From contig NZ_VOHD01000009.1 of assembly GCF_007859395.1 (NCBI RefSeq), forward strand, positions 124,001 through 188,000: a stretch of 64,000 bases of DNA. Direction: 5' to 3'. Position numbers and translations under genes: made by a program. Of the stretch, positions 24,011 to 32,164 are shown piece by piece (position 1 is the stretch's first letter; each line of letters starts with the position of its first letter). Source of the stretch: Planomicrobium sp. CPCC 101110 (GTDB lineage Bacteria; Bacillota; Bacilli; Bacillales_A; Planococcaceae). The notes below the pieces were generated by a model. That model saw only the letters and a program-made list of their open reading frames with translations, was not told the DNA's origin and did not search any database.

Positions 24011-24871
24011 TTAAACAGCAGAAGATTCCACATCAGCCTTTTTCACTTCAATTTTTTTGATCAAGTAAATGCTTGCTTCATATAGAATGACCATCGGAAC
24101 CAAGACAATCAGTTGGCTGATAAAGTCCGGTGGGGTGATAAGCGCTGACACGACAGCTATGACTATATAAGAATATTTACGCACCTTTTTCATTGAAGCT
24201 GATGTAAGCAATCCGATTGAAGACAAAAACAAGGCGACAATCGGCAATTCGAACAACAAGCCTAACGGAACAGTTGTCATGATCAAAAAGTGAATATATT
24301 CACTCGCTGAGATCATCACGGCAAAGTTGGCCGCTCCCATTCCGACTAGAAATTGATAGCTTAATGGATTGACTATGAAATAACCGAAAGCCACGCCCAA
24401 GATAAAAAGAAGAAGCATGACCGGCGAATACAAGCCAATGAACTTCGTTTCTTCTTCTTTCAAACCAGGCTTTACAAATTGCCACAAAAAATAGCAAAGA
24501 AAAGGCAGGGAAAGACCCAACGCTAATGTCATCGAGATGGAAGTATAGAATTTGATGACTTCCAACGGCCCAAGAATCACTAAGTCATGCCCTTTCACCA
24601 CAAAGGGGAACCAGTAATTTATCGTTGAGAAGACCACCACTAAAAAGATGAGAAAAACAATTGCGCTTTTTATCAATTGTTTCCGCAATTCCCCTAAATG
24701 ATCCACCAATGTTTCCACATGAGTGTCCGGTTCTTTTCCTGGATCGCTTGGCGGCGCGGGCGGTTCACTTTGCTTAAGAGGTCCAGCCTGCATTTTTTCA
24801 ACAGGATTTACTGGCGGCACCGCCTTTTTACGCAATGGACTTACTAATTTTTGTTCTCCATACGGATCCAT
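24011..24871 (-). CDS. tatC: TatC, twin-arginine translocase subunit, with N-terminal extension
   Basis: A 286-residue TatC. After a proline-rich N-terminal extension of about 50 residues, the family core begins LVDHLGELRKQLIKSAIVFL and includes six hydrophobic segments, with the conserved F..P.L......ETKFIGLYSPVMLLLF region. TatC binds the RR signal peptide and works with TatA to export folded proteins. The start at 24871 is supported by AAGGTGG 5 bases upstream, only 10 bases after the tatA stop, so the extension is real by sequence. Last gene of the cassette encoding its likely cargo. Confidence 0.95.
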   Translation of the reverse strand: MDPYGEQKLVSPLRKKAVPPVNPVEKMQAGPLKQSEPPAPPSDPGKEPDTHVETLVDHLGELRKQLIKSAIVFLIFLVVVFSTINYWFPFVVKGHDLVILGPLEVIKFYTSISMTLALGLSLPFLCYFLWQFVKPGLKEEETKFIGLYSPVMLLLFILGVAFGYFIVNPLSYQFLVGMGAANFAVMISASEYIHFLIMTTVPLGLLFELPIVALFLSSIGLLTSASMKKVRKYSYIVIAVVSALITPPDFISQLIVLVPMVILYEASIYLIKKIEVKKADVESSAV

Positions 24872-24881
24872 TTAACCACCT

Positions 24882-25139
24882 TCATAGTGTTTCAGATTTT
24901 TTCTCTTCTGCTGCTGTTGCTTGTAAAGGGGTTGGCGGCGGTTGTATTGTCGTCTGTGCCGGTGCTTGAGTTGGCGTATGTGTATCTTCGTCATCCATAA
25001 TTCCTTTTGTCGAACGCTTGAATTCCGATAGCGTCTTTCCGACAGCGCCTCCAATTTCAGGCAGTTTCTTCGGTCCAAATAAGATAAGAACAATAACCAA
25101 GATAATGATCAATCCTGGAACACCAATTGATGAAAACAT
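24882..25139 (-). CDS. tatA: TatA/E, twin-arginine translocase pore subunit
   Basis: An 85-residue TatA: short N-terminal helix ([18 protein letters not shown]), the hinge [22 protein letters not shown] and an amphipathic helix, then a Pro/Gln/Thr-rich disordered tail longer than average. TatA oligomers form the transport channel with TatC. Strong AAGGAGG upstream. Lies 17 bases after the GMC oxidoreductase stop and 10 bases before tatC. Confidence 0.95.
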   Translation of the reverse strand: MFSSIGVPGLIIILVIVLILFGPKKLPEIGGAVGKTLSEFKRSTKGIMDDEDTHTPTQAPAQTTIQPPPTPLQATAAEEKKSETL

Positions 25140-25156
25140 ATGTGTAGCCTCCTTTT

Positions 25157-26869
25157 TTAGACGAGCGATCCACCGTCTCTGCTATATTTGATGATCCCTT
25201 CAGCACAGCGGTAAGCCAGTGCACCTACTGTGCCTGTCGGGTTGTATCCGCCATTGTGGGCGAAATTCCCTGCTCCAACCACAAACAAGTTTTCAGCATC
25301 CCAATGCTGCAAGTAGTTGTTGACTACACTATCTTCACGGCTGCTGCCCATAATCGTTCCGCCTGTATTGTGTGTAGTCTGATATGGGACAATGTCGTAA
25401 TCGGAAATCGGGTTTCCTCCAACAACAGTTTTCGCGCCCATCTCCTGCATAATTTCAGCAGCTCTTTCTGTTAAGTGCGCATGCAACGCTTTGTCTTGGT
25501 CGGTGAAATTATACGTCAGCTGCAGCAACGGTACGCCGTAAATGTCTTTATACGTCCCATCAAGCGCCATGAAGTTTTCTTTATGAGGCATCGAAGCCCC
25601 TTGTCCGCCGACATTCAAAGCTCTTGTGTAGTTATGGATAGAAGCTTTCTTGAAATCGGCCCCCCAAGAAGGCGTATCTGGCGGAATTGGATTATGAAGG
25701 ATTGGCCGTTGCCCAGTTTGAGTGATGGACAAGCTAGCCCCATGGATAAAGTCCAAATCGCTATGGTCAAAATTGTCGCCATTAAAATCGTCGACGGTCA
25801 TGCCAAGCGCTCCAGCACCCATAAATGTATTCATCTGTTCATCAAAAAAGCCAGAAGCTGAAGGAAGAATCTGGTAAGCATAGTTTTTGCCTAAAGTGCC
25901 GCGTCCTGTTTCCGGATCATATTGTTCACCGATATTCGACACCATCAGCAGTTTCGCATTATTCATCATATAACTTGTCAGAACAACCACTTCTGCCGGT
26001 TGAATGAATTCTTCAAAGGTTACTGTATCGACATACCGGACCCCTGTGACTTTATCTCCTTCTTTCAATATTTCCACTACGTTTGCATTGAATTTGACCT
26101 CAAAGTTCCCTGTGTCCATGGCTGTTGGAACCACTGTCACTTCCGGTGATGATTTTGCTCCATATTCACAGCCGAAACGCTCGCAAAATCCGCAATATTG
26201 GCAGGCATTTATGGTCTTGCCATCTGGATTTTCATACACTTCCGATAAGTTTGCCGACGGCATCATGAAAGGCGAAAGCCCTAGATTTGTTGCAGCGGTT
26301 TCAAATTTTTGCAGAATAGGGGTTTTCTTCATCGGAGGAGTAGGATAGTCCTCTGAACGTTTCCCCCAAAACGGGTTTTTATCTTCTCCAGAAATTCCTG
26401 CTGTTTTTTCGAATTTCATAAAATATGGTTCTAATTCGTCGTACGTGATTCCCCAGTCTTGAAGAGTATAATCAGCGGAAAGTTTGTTTTTTCCATACTT
26501 CTCTTCGGTCATGGACTTTATTTCGAAATCATACGGCAAAAACCGCCAGTTTTGGCCATTCCAATGGGTACCGGATCCGCCCAGTCCTTCACCTATCAAA
26601 AAAGAGCCCATTTGCCGCATAGGCAATGCGCGTTGTTTTCGACTATTGCGGAACGTGATGGTTTCCCGTGATAAATCCTGCATCAATTCATAGCGGATGG
26701 CATAGCGGTATTCGTCATGTACAATTGAAAAATCCGATGTACTCCGCTCGCGCCCACGCTCCAAACCCACTACTTTAAGGTTTTCTTTCGCACATTCAGC
26801 AGCAATGATGCCTCCTGTCCAACCAACTCCAACCGTTACTACATCAACTTTATCTAAAGTTGTCGCCAT
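25157..26869 (-). CDS. GMC-type FAD oxidoreductase (gluconate dehydrogenase large-subunit-like)
   Basis: A 570-residue flavoprotein of the GMC family. The ADP-binding motif [29 protein letters not shown] is at residues ~10-38; the C-terminus has the GMC_oxred_C pattern [13 protein letters not shown] and [27 protein letters not shown] with the catalytic His/Asn region. A cysteine group [17 protein letters not shown] resembles that of fructose/gluconate/sorbitol dehydrogenase large subunits. It has no signal peptide, so it probably leaves the cell bound to the Tat-targeted subunit encoded just upstream. The sugar or acid substrate is not known. No cytochrome subunit gene is adjacent. Confidence 0.9.
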   Translation of the reverse strand: MATTLDKVDVVTVGVGWTGGIIAAECAKENLKVVGLERGRERSTSDFSIVHDEYRYAIRYELMQDLSRETITFRNSRKQRALPMRQMGSFLIGEGLGGSGTHWNGQNWRFLPYDFEIKSMTEEKYGKNKLSADYTLQDWGITYDELEPYFMKFEKTAGISGEDKNPFWGKRSEDYPTPPMKKTPILQKFETAATNLGLSPFMMPSANLSEVYENPDGKTINACQYCGFCERFGCEYGAKSSPEVTVVPTAMDTGNFEVKFNANVVEILKEGDKVTGVRYVDTVTFEEFIQPAEVVVLTSYMMNNAKLLMVSNIGEQYDPETGRGTLGKNYAYQILPSASGFFDEQMNTFMGAGALGMTVDDFNGDNFDHSDLDFIHGASLSITQTGQRPILHNPIPPDTPSWGADFKKASIHNYTRALNVGGQGASMPHKENFMALDGTYKDIYGVPLLQLTYNFTDQDKALHAHLTERAAEIMQEMGAKTVVGGNPISDYDIVPYQTTHNTGGTIMGSSREDSVVNNYLQHWDAENLFVVGAGNFAHNGGYNPTGTVGALAYRCAEGIIKYSRDGGSLV

Positions 26870-26893
26870 TAATATCCCCCCATATATGTTATG

Positions 26894-27646
26894 TCACATG
26901 CCAAGCGAGTGCGGTTCGATTTCCTGGAATTCTTCACTCTCAATCTCATTGATATAAGCTGGTTGATGGCCAGGGAAACCTTTCATTTTCCAGCCTTCCA
27001 TATTGGCATTTCCGCTATAGATCGGGTCCGCATATGCCCCTTCTAAAGTTGCCTGACGCAGCAGCCTGAAAAAGAAAAGAGAGGACACCCCTTTCATGTC
27101 AATTTCATCTTCCTGGAAAGCGGTCAGAATTTCATCTTTTTGCGCTCCCTCAAGATCCACAAAATTGGCGTTGAACCGGCTTTGTGCTTCTGCTTGCATC
27201 AGTTGGAGGCCTTGGCGGAACATCTCGTTTCGTTTCAGGCGGCTCTGGTAGCCCTGGGTGCTTTCACCTTCATAAAAAGGAGGCTGCATATATTCTTTCG
27301 AATTCTCACCATAAGCTCCTGCTAATTGGCGGTCAATAAAATAAGGGACATTCAGTCCAATTGCACCCGGCCCTAAATCATCCTCAGGAAAAATCCGTTC
27401 CGTAGCCTGTGCCAGAATTTGAAATTCCGCGTCGTTTTTGAAAAATTGAAGCCCGAGGACACCACCGGCTCCTCCCTGTTCCCCATCAGTTGCAGCAGGA
27501 GGCGCAGTTGTGCTTGCAGAACCGTTTCCGCCAACATTTGATCCAATCAAACCACCAATCAGACCGCCTCCAATCAAGGCTCCAGTTGCAACTCCTGACG
27601 TTTTCAAAAAATCGCGCCGGGAGAAATTTTTTTCTTTTTTCGTCAT
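26894..27646 (-). CDS. Gluconate 2-dehydrogenase subunit 3 family protein, Tat substrate
   Basis: A 250-residue small subunit with a textbook twin-arginine signal: NFSRRDFLKTSGVATGALIGG (SRRDFLK at residues 9-15) followed by a Gly-rich hydrophobic core. The mature part (FFKNDAEFQILAQATERIFPEDDLGPGAIGLNVPYFIDRQLAG) matches the gluconate 2-dehydrogenase subunit 3 family, which escorts and supports the flavin subunit. ATG at 27646 with GGGGG upstream; the longer in-frame frame to 27712 has no site. First gene of the four-gene operon small subunit - GMC - tatA - tatC. Confidence 0.92.
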   Translation of the reverse strand: MTKKEKNFSRRDFLKTSGVATGALIGGGLIGGLIGSNVGGNGSASTTAPPAATDGEQGGAGGVLGLQFFKNDAEFQILAQATERIFPEDDLGPGAIGLNVPYFIDRQLAGAYGENSKEYMQPPFYEGESTQGYQSRLKRNEMFRQGLQLMQAEAQSRFNANFVDLEGAQKDEILTAFQEDEIDMKGVSSLFFFRLLRQATLEGAYADPIYSGNANMEGWKMKGFPGHQPAYINEIESEEFQEIEPHSLGM

Positions 27647-27724
27647 CTTTTCTGACCCCCTAATTACTATTTTATTAAAACATTGCGAATATACCCCTGT
27701 ATACCCTTTCACAAATGGTTTAAT

Positions 27725-27738
27725 CCTAATAAATTAGG
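27725..27738. promoter_or_regulatory. Short palindrome between divergent genes
   Basis: CCTAAT-AA-ATTAGG, a perfect 14-base palindrome in the 125-base gap between the Tat-substrate operon and the rightward membrane protein gene. Possible regulator site; no consensus recognised. Confidence 0.35.
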
Positions 27739-27771
27739 GAATTTTAATGCCAAAAGAAAGGGTTGGTGGCA

Positions 27772-28374
27772 ATGGAAACAAGATTATCAATCAAGGAAAT
27801 TCCTTCCTATTTGAGATGGAAAGATTCTCTCTTGGATTTAAGGTACCGTTTTGATTCGGATACAGCGGATTATACATTAACCCGCTTGTTTGACCCCCAG
27901 ATCGAAGAAGATTTGGAACGCTATGGCATTATGGATGTACAGGCAGCAAAAAAACATTATTCGGCTGAAATAGAAAAAGCTCAGCGCAATGTGTATTTTT
28001 ACCGGATCGCGAACATCATGTTTTTGGTATTATTCATTCTACTTCCGAGCATCGCCTTGTACTTTTTTCAGGATAGTTTATTCGCGCTAGTGTTCGGCGT
28101 TCTTTTTTCGCTTTTGATGTTTTTCCTGGTGGAGTGTTTCAATCAAGCGTACTTGAATAAGTTCCAAAAACAATTGAAGGATGAAATTGGCTTAGAGCAA
28201 AGAATTCAAAGTGCCGCCATTCCTTTTCAAGACAATGAAATAACCGTTAAAGGAAACTCGGCAACCGTCACTAAAAAAGGGTTTGGCCCCATTTCCACAT
28301 CCAAATACAAAAAAGGCGCCGAGAACGTAATTCGTTTTCAGCTCGAGGATGACTCTATTGTGCCATATATCTAA
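27772..28374 (+). CDS. Two-helix membrane protein, unknown function
   Basis: A 200-residue protein with a soluble N-terminal part (about 80 residues), two adjacent membrane helices (IANIMFLVLFILLPSIALYFF and LFALVFGVLFSLLMFFLV) and a soluble C-terminal tail. Cytoplasmic ends are rich in Lys/Glu. No family recognised. The ATG at 27772 follows AAAGGG at long spacing, so the site is only moderate. Divergent from the Tat dehydrogenase operon. Confidence 0.7.
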   Translation: METRLSIKEIPSYLRWKDSLLDLRYRFDSDTADYTLTRLFDPQIEEDLERYGIMDVQAAKKHYSAEIEKAQRNVYFYRIANIMFLVLFILLPSIALYFFQDSLFALVFGVLFSLLMFFLVECFNQAYLNKFQKQLKDEIGLEQRIQSAAIPFQDNEITVKGNSATVTKKGFGPISTSKYKKGAENVIRFQLEDDSIVPYI

Positions 28375-28399
28375 TGAAAAATTTGAAATGCCAAAAAAT

Positions 28400-28428
28400 G
28401 GACAGCCTTAGTAAAGGTTGTCCGTTTT
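28400..28428 (+). terminator. Terminator of two-helix membrane protein gene
   Basis: GGACAGCCTT / AAGGTTGTCC (one G-T pair) with a short loop, followed by GTTTTTC. Confidence 0.8.
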
Positions 28429-28440
28429 TCCCCAATAAAA

Positions 28441-28468
28441 AAGGCCAAGGGAATGGACACCTCGGCTT
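28441..28468 (-). terminator. Weak terminator of LysM-3D protein gene
   Basis: Imperfect hairpin AAGGCCAAGG / CCTCGGCTT, with a T-rich tail on the minus strand (TTTTTTATTGGGG). Position fits the end of the leftward gene. Confidence 0.55.
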
Positions 28469-28483
28469 TGTAGCATGATTGAT

Positions 28484-29281
28484 TTAATTTAAGATTTTGA
28501 TGGTAACGCTTTTGCGGCCCCAGTTCAAAGCTGCATCTTGTGATGGAATAAATACATCAATTTTGTTTCCTTTGATTGCTCCGCCTGTATCGCCTGCAAT
28601 CGCTTCTCCGTATCCTTCAACCCAAACTCTAGAGCCTAACGGAATAACAGTAGGGTCGACCGCGATCACTTTTTGGTTCGGATTCGAACGAAGGTCCTGT
28701 CCTGTTGCTGTAACTCCTGAACATCCCGCACAGAATGCTGTATAAGCTGTAGCTGATACGGTCATTTCTTTGCCTGAAGCAGGCTCTGCCGAAGCTTTTG
28801 CCACTGCTTCTGTTTTAGCAGGAGCTGATGCTTTTTCTACTTTTTCCGGTGCCGCTTTTGCTGATTCAACTGGTTTTGGCACAGAAATCGGCGTTCCGCC
28901 TTTAACTACCAATTTGTCTCCAGGATAAATCCAGTGGCCCGTAATACCGTTCCAGCTCATCAATGCGTCCAATGATATGCCATGGGCTTGAGCAATCTTA
29001 AATAGCGTATCTCCACTTTGTACTATGTACAAGGACTTTTCCGCTGATTGTTGTTCTTTCTGTTCTTTCACTTCTACCTGAAGTTCCTGGTTCGGATAGA
29101 TGATGTCCGATGACAACTCATTCCACCCTTTTAACTGATCTACTGAAACGTTCTGCTTCTGGGAGATGCTCCAAAGCGTGTCCCCAGATTCAACTGTATA
29201 AGATGAATTAGCGCTAGCTTGACTCGCTAGTCCTACACTTAATGCCGCTACTGCCGTGAACGTGATAATTTGTTTTTTCAT
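28484..29281 (-). CDS. Secreted LysM-3D domain cell wall protein (YocH-like)
   Basis: A 265-residue exported protein: signal peptide (MKKQIITFTAVAALSVGLASQASA), two LysM domains (SYTVESGDTLWSISQKQNVSV; LYIVQSGDTLFKIAQAHGISL), an Ala/Pro/Lys/Glu linker, and a C-terminal 3D domain (about 175-265) with the three conserved Asp residues including AGDTGGAIKGNKIDVF. This is the layout of B. subtilis YocH, a peptidoglycan hydrolase controlled by WalRK, in the Sps/resuscitation-factor group. ATG at 29281 behind AAGGAGG. A 14-base inverted repeat sits just upstream of a putative promoter. Confidence 0.9.
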   Translation of the reverse strand: MKKQIITFTAVAALSVGLASQASANSSYTVESGDTLWSISQKQNVSVDQLKGWNELSSDIIYPNQELQVEVKEQKEQQSAEKSLYIVQSGDTLFKIAQAHGISLDALMSWNGITGHWIYPGDKLVVKGGTPISVPKPVESAKAAPEKVEKASAPAKTEAVAKASAEPASGKEMTVSATAYTAFCAGCSGVTATGQDLRSNPNQKVIAVDPTVIPLGSRVWVEGYGEAIAGDTGGAIKGNKIDVFIPSQDAALNWGRKSVTIKILN

Positions 29282-29365
29282 AAAATGAAATTCCTCCTTC
29301 TCACTGTCTGAAAGCATCATAACACCCGAACATTGCAAGAAGATGACAGGACGTCGAGTTAAAGT

Positions 29366-29410
29366 TATCAATTACATTACGTAAAAGTAGCATATATTAC
29401 GTAATGTAAT
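29366..29410 (-). promoter_or_regulatory. Inverted repeat next to yocH-like promoter
   Basis: ATTACATTACGTAA (29371-29384) and its exact complement (29397-29410) with a 12-base spacer, immediately upstream of a candidate -35 TTGATA (29371-29366) with TGTCAT 17 bases further. The location suits an activator. TGTAAT half sites resemble WalR half sites, but the WalR direct repeat (spacing 5) is not present. Confidence 0.55.
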
Positions 29411-29520
29411 ATAGTTGGAAATAATTTCTTAATAGTTTAGATAAATCCTTTTTTTATTTTCATTGAAGAAAGAGGGAGAATTTAATGGAAATTTTACTTC
29501 AATAGAGTGATTTCATAATA

Positions 29521-29552
29521 AAAAGCTCCCGCTTGGATATGCGGGAGCTTTT
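29521..29552 (-). terminator. Terminator of ferredoxin-NADP reductase gene
   Basis: AAAAGCTCCCGC / GCGGGAGCTTTT hairpin with an 8-base loop and TTTATTATG tail on the minus strand. Confidence 0.92.
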
Positions 29553-29561
29553 CACTTGGCT

Positions 29562-30548
29562 TTATTTGAAGACACTGGTGCTGTGAAGCGGCTGAATCTT
29601 GGATTTCGGGTCAAGGTAAGCCTTCGCGTTATTGATAGCAGTTGGCGCTTCGCCAAAGCCGACAGCGATCAACTTAACTTTTCCTTCATATGTTGCAATG
29701 TCGCCGGCAGCGTAAATCCCTTCGATGCTCGTTTCCATCTTGGAATTGACCACTACTGAATTTTTTTCCATTTCAAGGCCCCACTCTTTGATCGGTCCAA
29801 GTGAAGTGATGTTTCCGTAATTGACGATAACATGATCGACTTCCAAGCGCTCTTCGTTGCCTTCTTTATCAATGAGGACCAATTCGCGGACTTGGCCATT
29901 CTCGCCAACCAGCTCTTTTACCCCATAAGGTTTTTTGATTTCCACTTTTGACTGCATGAGCACGTCGATATTCGCTTCGTGTGCTGTCATTTTGTCCCGG
30001 CGATGGCTAAGTGTGACATGCTCCGCCACATTTTCAAGCATCATCGCCCAGTCTACAGCAGAGTCGCCTCCACCTAGCACTACCACTTTCTTGTCGTGGA
30101 ACAACGTTAAATCTTTCACGCCGTAATGGAGGGTCTTGCCTTCAAATTGCTCAGATCCATCAATACCCAATTTGCGCGGCTGAAATGCGCCGACGCCAGC
30201 TGTAAGGAGAATCGATTTTGTATAATGCAAGCCTTTGTCCGTTTCAATGACGAAAACCTCACCGTCGCGTTCAACATTAGCTACTGTCTCTTCCAGACAA
30301 ATGGCGGGATCGCCGTAGTTTGCCTGAACCACTAAATTATCAACAAGGTCTTTCGCCAAAATTTTTGTGAATCCGCCAATATCGTATATGAACTTGTCAG
30401 GATACAATTCCGAAAGTTGGCCGCCAAGCTGTGGCAAGCTGTCCAATATTTTCACTTTCATTTTGCGCATACCGCCGTAAAACGAAGCGAACAAGCCGGT
30501 TGGTCCGCCCCCGATAATTGTAATATCGAAAATTTCGCGTTCTTTCAT
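29562..30548 (-). CDS. yumC: Ferredoxin/flavodoxin-NADP(+) reductase, thioredoxin-reductase-like type
   Basis: A 328-residue flavoprotein matching B. subtilis YumC in length and sequence style. FAD motif ITIIGGGPTGLFASFYGGMR (residues ~9-28), NADPH motif VVVLGGGDSAVDWAMM and the second FAD motif GIYAAGDIATYEGKVKLIAVGFGEAPTAINNAK. There is no CxxC redox centre, which separates it from thioredoxin reductase. It transfers electrons between NADPH and ferredoxin or flavodoxin in the cytoplasm. Stands alone. Confidence 0.95.
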   Translation of the reverse strand: MKEREIFDITIIGGGPTGLFASFYGGMRKMKVKILDSLPQLGGQLSELYPDKFIYDIGGFTKILAKDLVDNLVVQANYGDPAICLEETVANVERDGEVFVIETDKGLHYTKSILLTAGVGAFQPRKLGIDGSEQFEGKTLHYGVKDLTLFHDKKVVVLGGGDSAVDWAMMLENVAEHVTLSHRRDKMTAHEANIDVLMQSKVEIKKPYGVKELVGENGQVRELVLIDKEGNEERLEVDHVIVNYGNITSLGPIKEWGLEMEKNSVVVNSKMETSIEGIYAAGDIATYEGKVKLIAVGFGEAPTAINNAKAYLDPKSKIQPLHSTSVFK

Positions 30549-30722
30549 TTATAACACTCCTATTTTTAATCAATACCTATATCTTATCACAATTCCCCCT
30601 ATATCTCGCTATTGGACTTATGGCGGAAACCGCAAAATTAAAATTTGCAGAGACGCCTTTAATGCCTGCAAGTTGCGTTGGCTTCCGGTAAACTGAATCT
30701 AACAGAAGCAAGGAAAGGATGA

Positions 30723-31520
30723 ATGGGAATGGACTTAGGGTTGGAAGGGAAAATAGTAGTGGTCATGGCTTCAAGCAAGGGCTTAGGGAAAGCGGCAGCC
30801 ATGGAGTTTGCGAAAGAAGGGGCGGCTGTCATCATTTCAAGCCGCAGCCAGGAAGCACTGGAACAGGCACAGAAAGAAATCCAAGAGCGAACCGGCAACA
30901 GCAATGTCCATATGCGCGTTTGCGACATGTCTAAAGAGCGCGACATTACTTCGCTGTTCCAATTTGTCATTCAAAAGTTTGGCAGAGTCGATGTACTGGT
31001 CAACAACACCGGCGGACCGAAAGCCGGCGGGTCGAGTGCAGTAAACGACGACGACTGGTATAACGCATTCGAGCGAAATCTCTTAAGCTACATCCGGACC
31101 GCTCGTACTGTGCTGCCCTATATGAAGAAGCAGCAATTCGGACGCATCATCAATATATCTTCTTCTTCCACAAAAGAAGTGATTGATGGATTGATCTTGT
31201 CCAATACGTTCCGTGCCGGCATGGTCGGTTTCTCAAAAACACTGGCTCGCGAGGTCGCCGGCGATAACATCATGGTCAATACGATCGGCCCTGGACGCAT
31301 CGCTACCGATCGTGTAGCGGAACTGAACCAGCTTGCGGCAGAGAGGCAGCAAGTGCCGATTGAAAAAATCATCCAAAAAAGCGAATCTGAAATACCGATC
31401 GGCCGATTCGGTGACCCTGAAGAATTCGCCAAAGTGGTGGTCTTCCTTGCTTCTTCCGCGAATTCCTATTTGACCGGGCAATCGCTTGTTATTGACGGAG
31501 GCCTGCTTAAAGCCTTGTAA
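30723..31520 (+). CDS. SDR family protein with altered catalytic residues
   Basis: A 265-residue Rossmann-fold SDR. The cofactor loop VVVMASSKGLGKAAAMEF is TGxxxGxG-like (TG replaced by AS), NNTGG stands for the NNAG motif, and the C-terminal FLASSANSYLTGQSLVIDGG is typical. The catalytic YxxxK is missing: where classical SDRs have Y-SAS-K-AG, this reads SNTFRAGMVGFSKTLA, so Tyr becomes Ser and Lys becomes Arg. A cluster of Ser precedes it (NISSSSTKE). Similar divergent SDRs exist in Firmicutes, labelled 3-oxoacyl-ACP reductase by homology only. Start at 30723 or 30729. Confidence 0.85.
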   Translation: MGMDLGLEGKIVVVMASSKGLGKAAAMEFAKEGAAVIISSRSQEALEQAQKEIQERTGNSNVHMRVCDMSKERDITSLFQFVIQKFGRVDVLVNNTGGPKAGGSSAVNDDDWYNAFERNLLSYIRTARTVLPYMKKQQFGRIINISSSSTKEVIDGLILSNTFRAGMVGFSKTLAREVAGDNIMVNTIGPGRIATDRVAELNQLAAERQQVPIEKIIQKSESEIPIGRFGDPEEFAKVVVFLASSANSYLTGQSLVIDGGLLKAL

Positions 31521-31595
31521 TAGCCTTAAGATTATACACCAAAGCGAAAAGCCGATATACTGGAAAATGAACTAAATGAAAAGGAGATGTTGTAC

Positions 31596-32036
31596 ATGGC
31601 GAAAAAAGGCCACATCCATATGGAAAATGGCGAAAAGATCGAATTCGAACTTTTCCCGAACGAAGCACCAAACACTGTTAAAAACTTTGAGGAACTTGCA
31701 AACTCCGGCTTCTATGACGGTGTGACATTCCACCGCGTTATCCCTGGCTTCGTCTCGCAAGGCGGCGACCCGACAGGCACTGGTGCTGGCGGCAGCGGCA
31801 AAAACATTAAATGCGAAACTGAAGGAAACCCTCATAAACACCAGGCAGGAAGCCTGTCAATGGCTCACGCCGGTAAAGACACTGGCTCAAGCCAATTCTT
31901 TATCGTTCATGAACCACAACCGCATCTTAACGGTGTGCATACAGTTTTCGGACAAGTAACTTCTGGGCTTGAAACAGCTAAAGCCATGAAAAATGGCGAC
32001 AAAATGACTAAAGTCCATGTTTTTGACGAAGAATAA
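31596..32036 (+). CDS. ppiB: Cyclophilin-type peptidyl-prolyl cis-trans isomerase
   Basis: A 146-residue cyclophilin with [24 protein letters not shown] and [25 protein letters not shown]. Active-site Arg, Phe, Gln and His residues are in place. Catalyses proline isomerisation in the cytoplasm (no signal peptide). The ATG at 31596 has AAGGAG 10 bases upstream; the ATG at 31587 is too close. Monocistronic with a strong terminator. Confidence 0.96.
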   Translation: MAKKGHIHMENGEKIEFELFPNEAPNTVKNFEELANSGFYDGVTFHRVIPGFVSQGGDPTGTGAGGSGKNIKCETEGNPHKHQAGSLSMAHAGKDTGSSQFFIVHEPQPHLNGVHTVFGQVTSGLETAKAMKNGDKMTKVHVFDEE

Positions 32037-32043
32037 GAAGCAG

Positions 32044-32077
32044 AAAAACCGGCTTGGACAGTTCCAAGCCGGTTTTT
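32044..32077 (+). terminator. Terminator of ppiB
   Basis: AAAACCGGCTTGG / CCAAGCCGGTTTT stem followed by TTT. Could also stop leftward reads. Confidence 0.92.
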
Positions 32078-32164
32078 TATAGCGATTTCTAAAGATGATG
32101 AAGCAGAAGCACTGTTATGGTTGAAAGCATCTGAACCAATCCCCTGCAAGATCCAAACTAATTG

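Noticed and set aside
29340..29420. WalR direct-repeat box at yocH-like gene
   Set aside because: Looked for TGTWAH-N5-TGTWAH on both strands; only single half sites within an inverted repeat were found.
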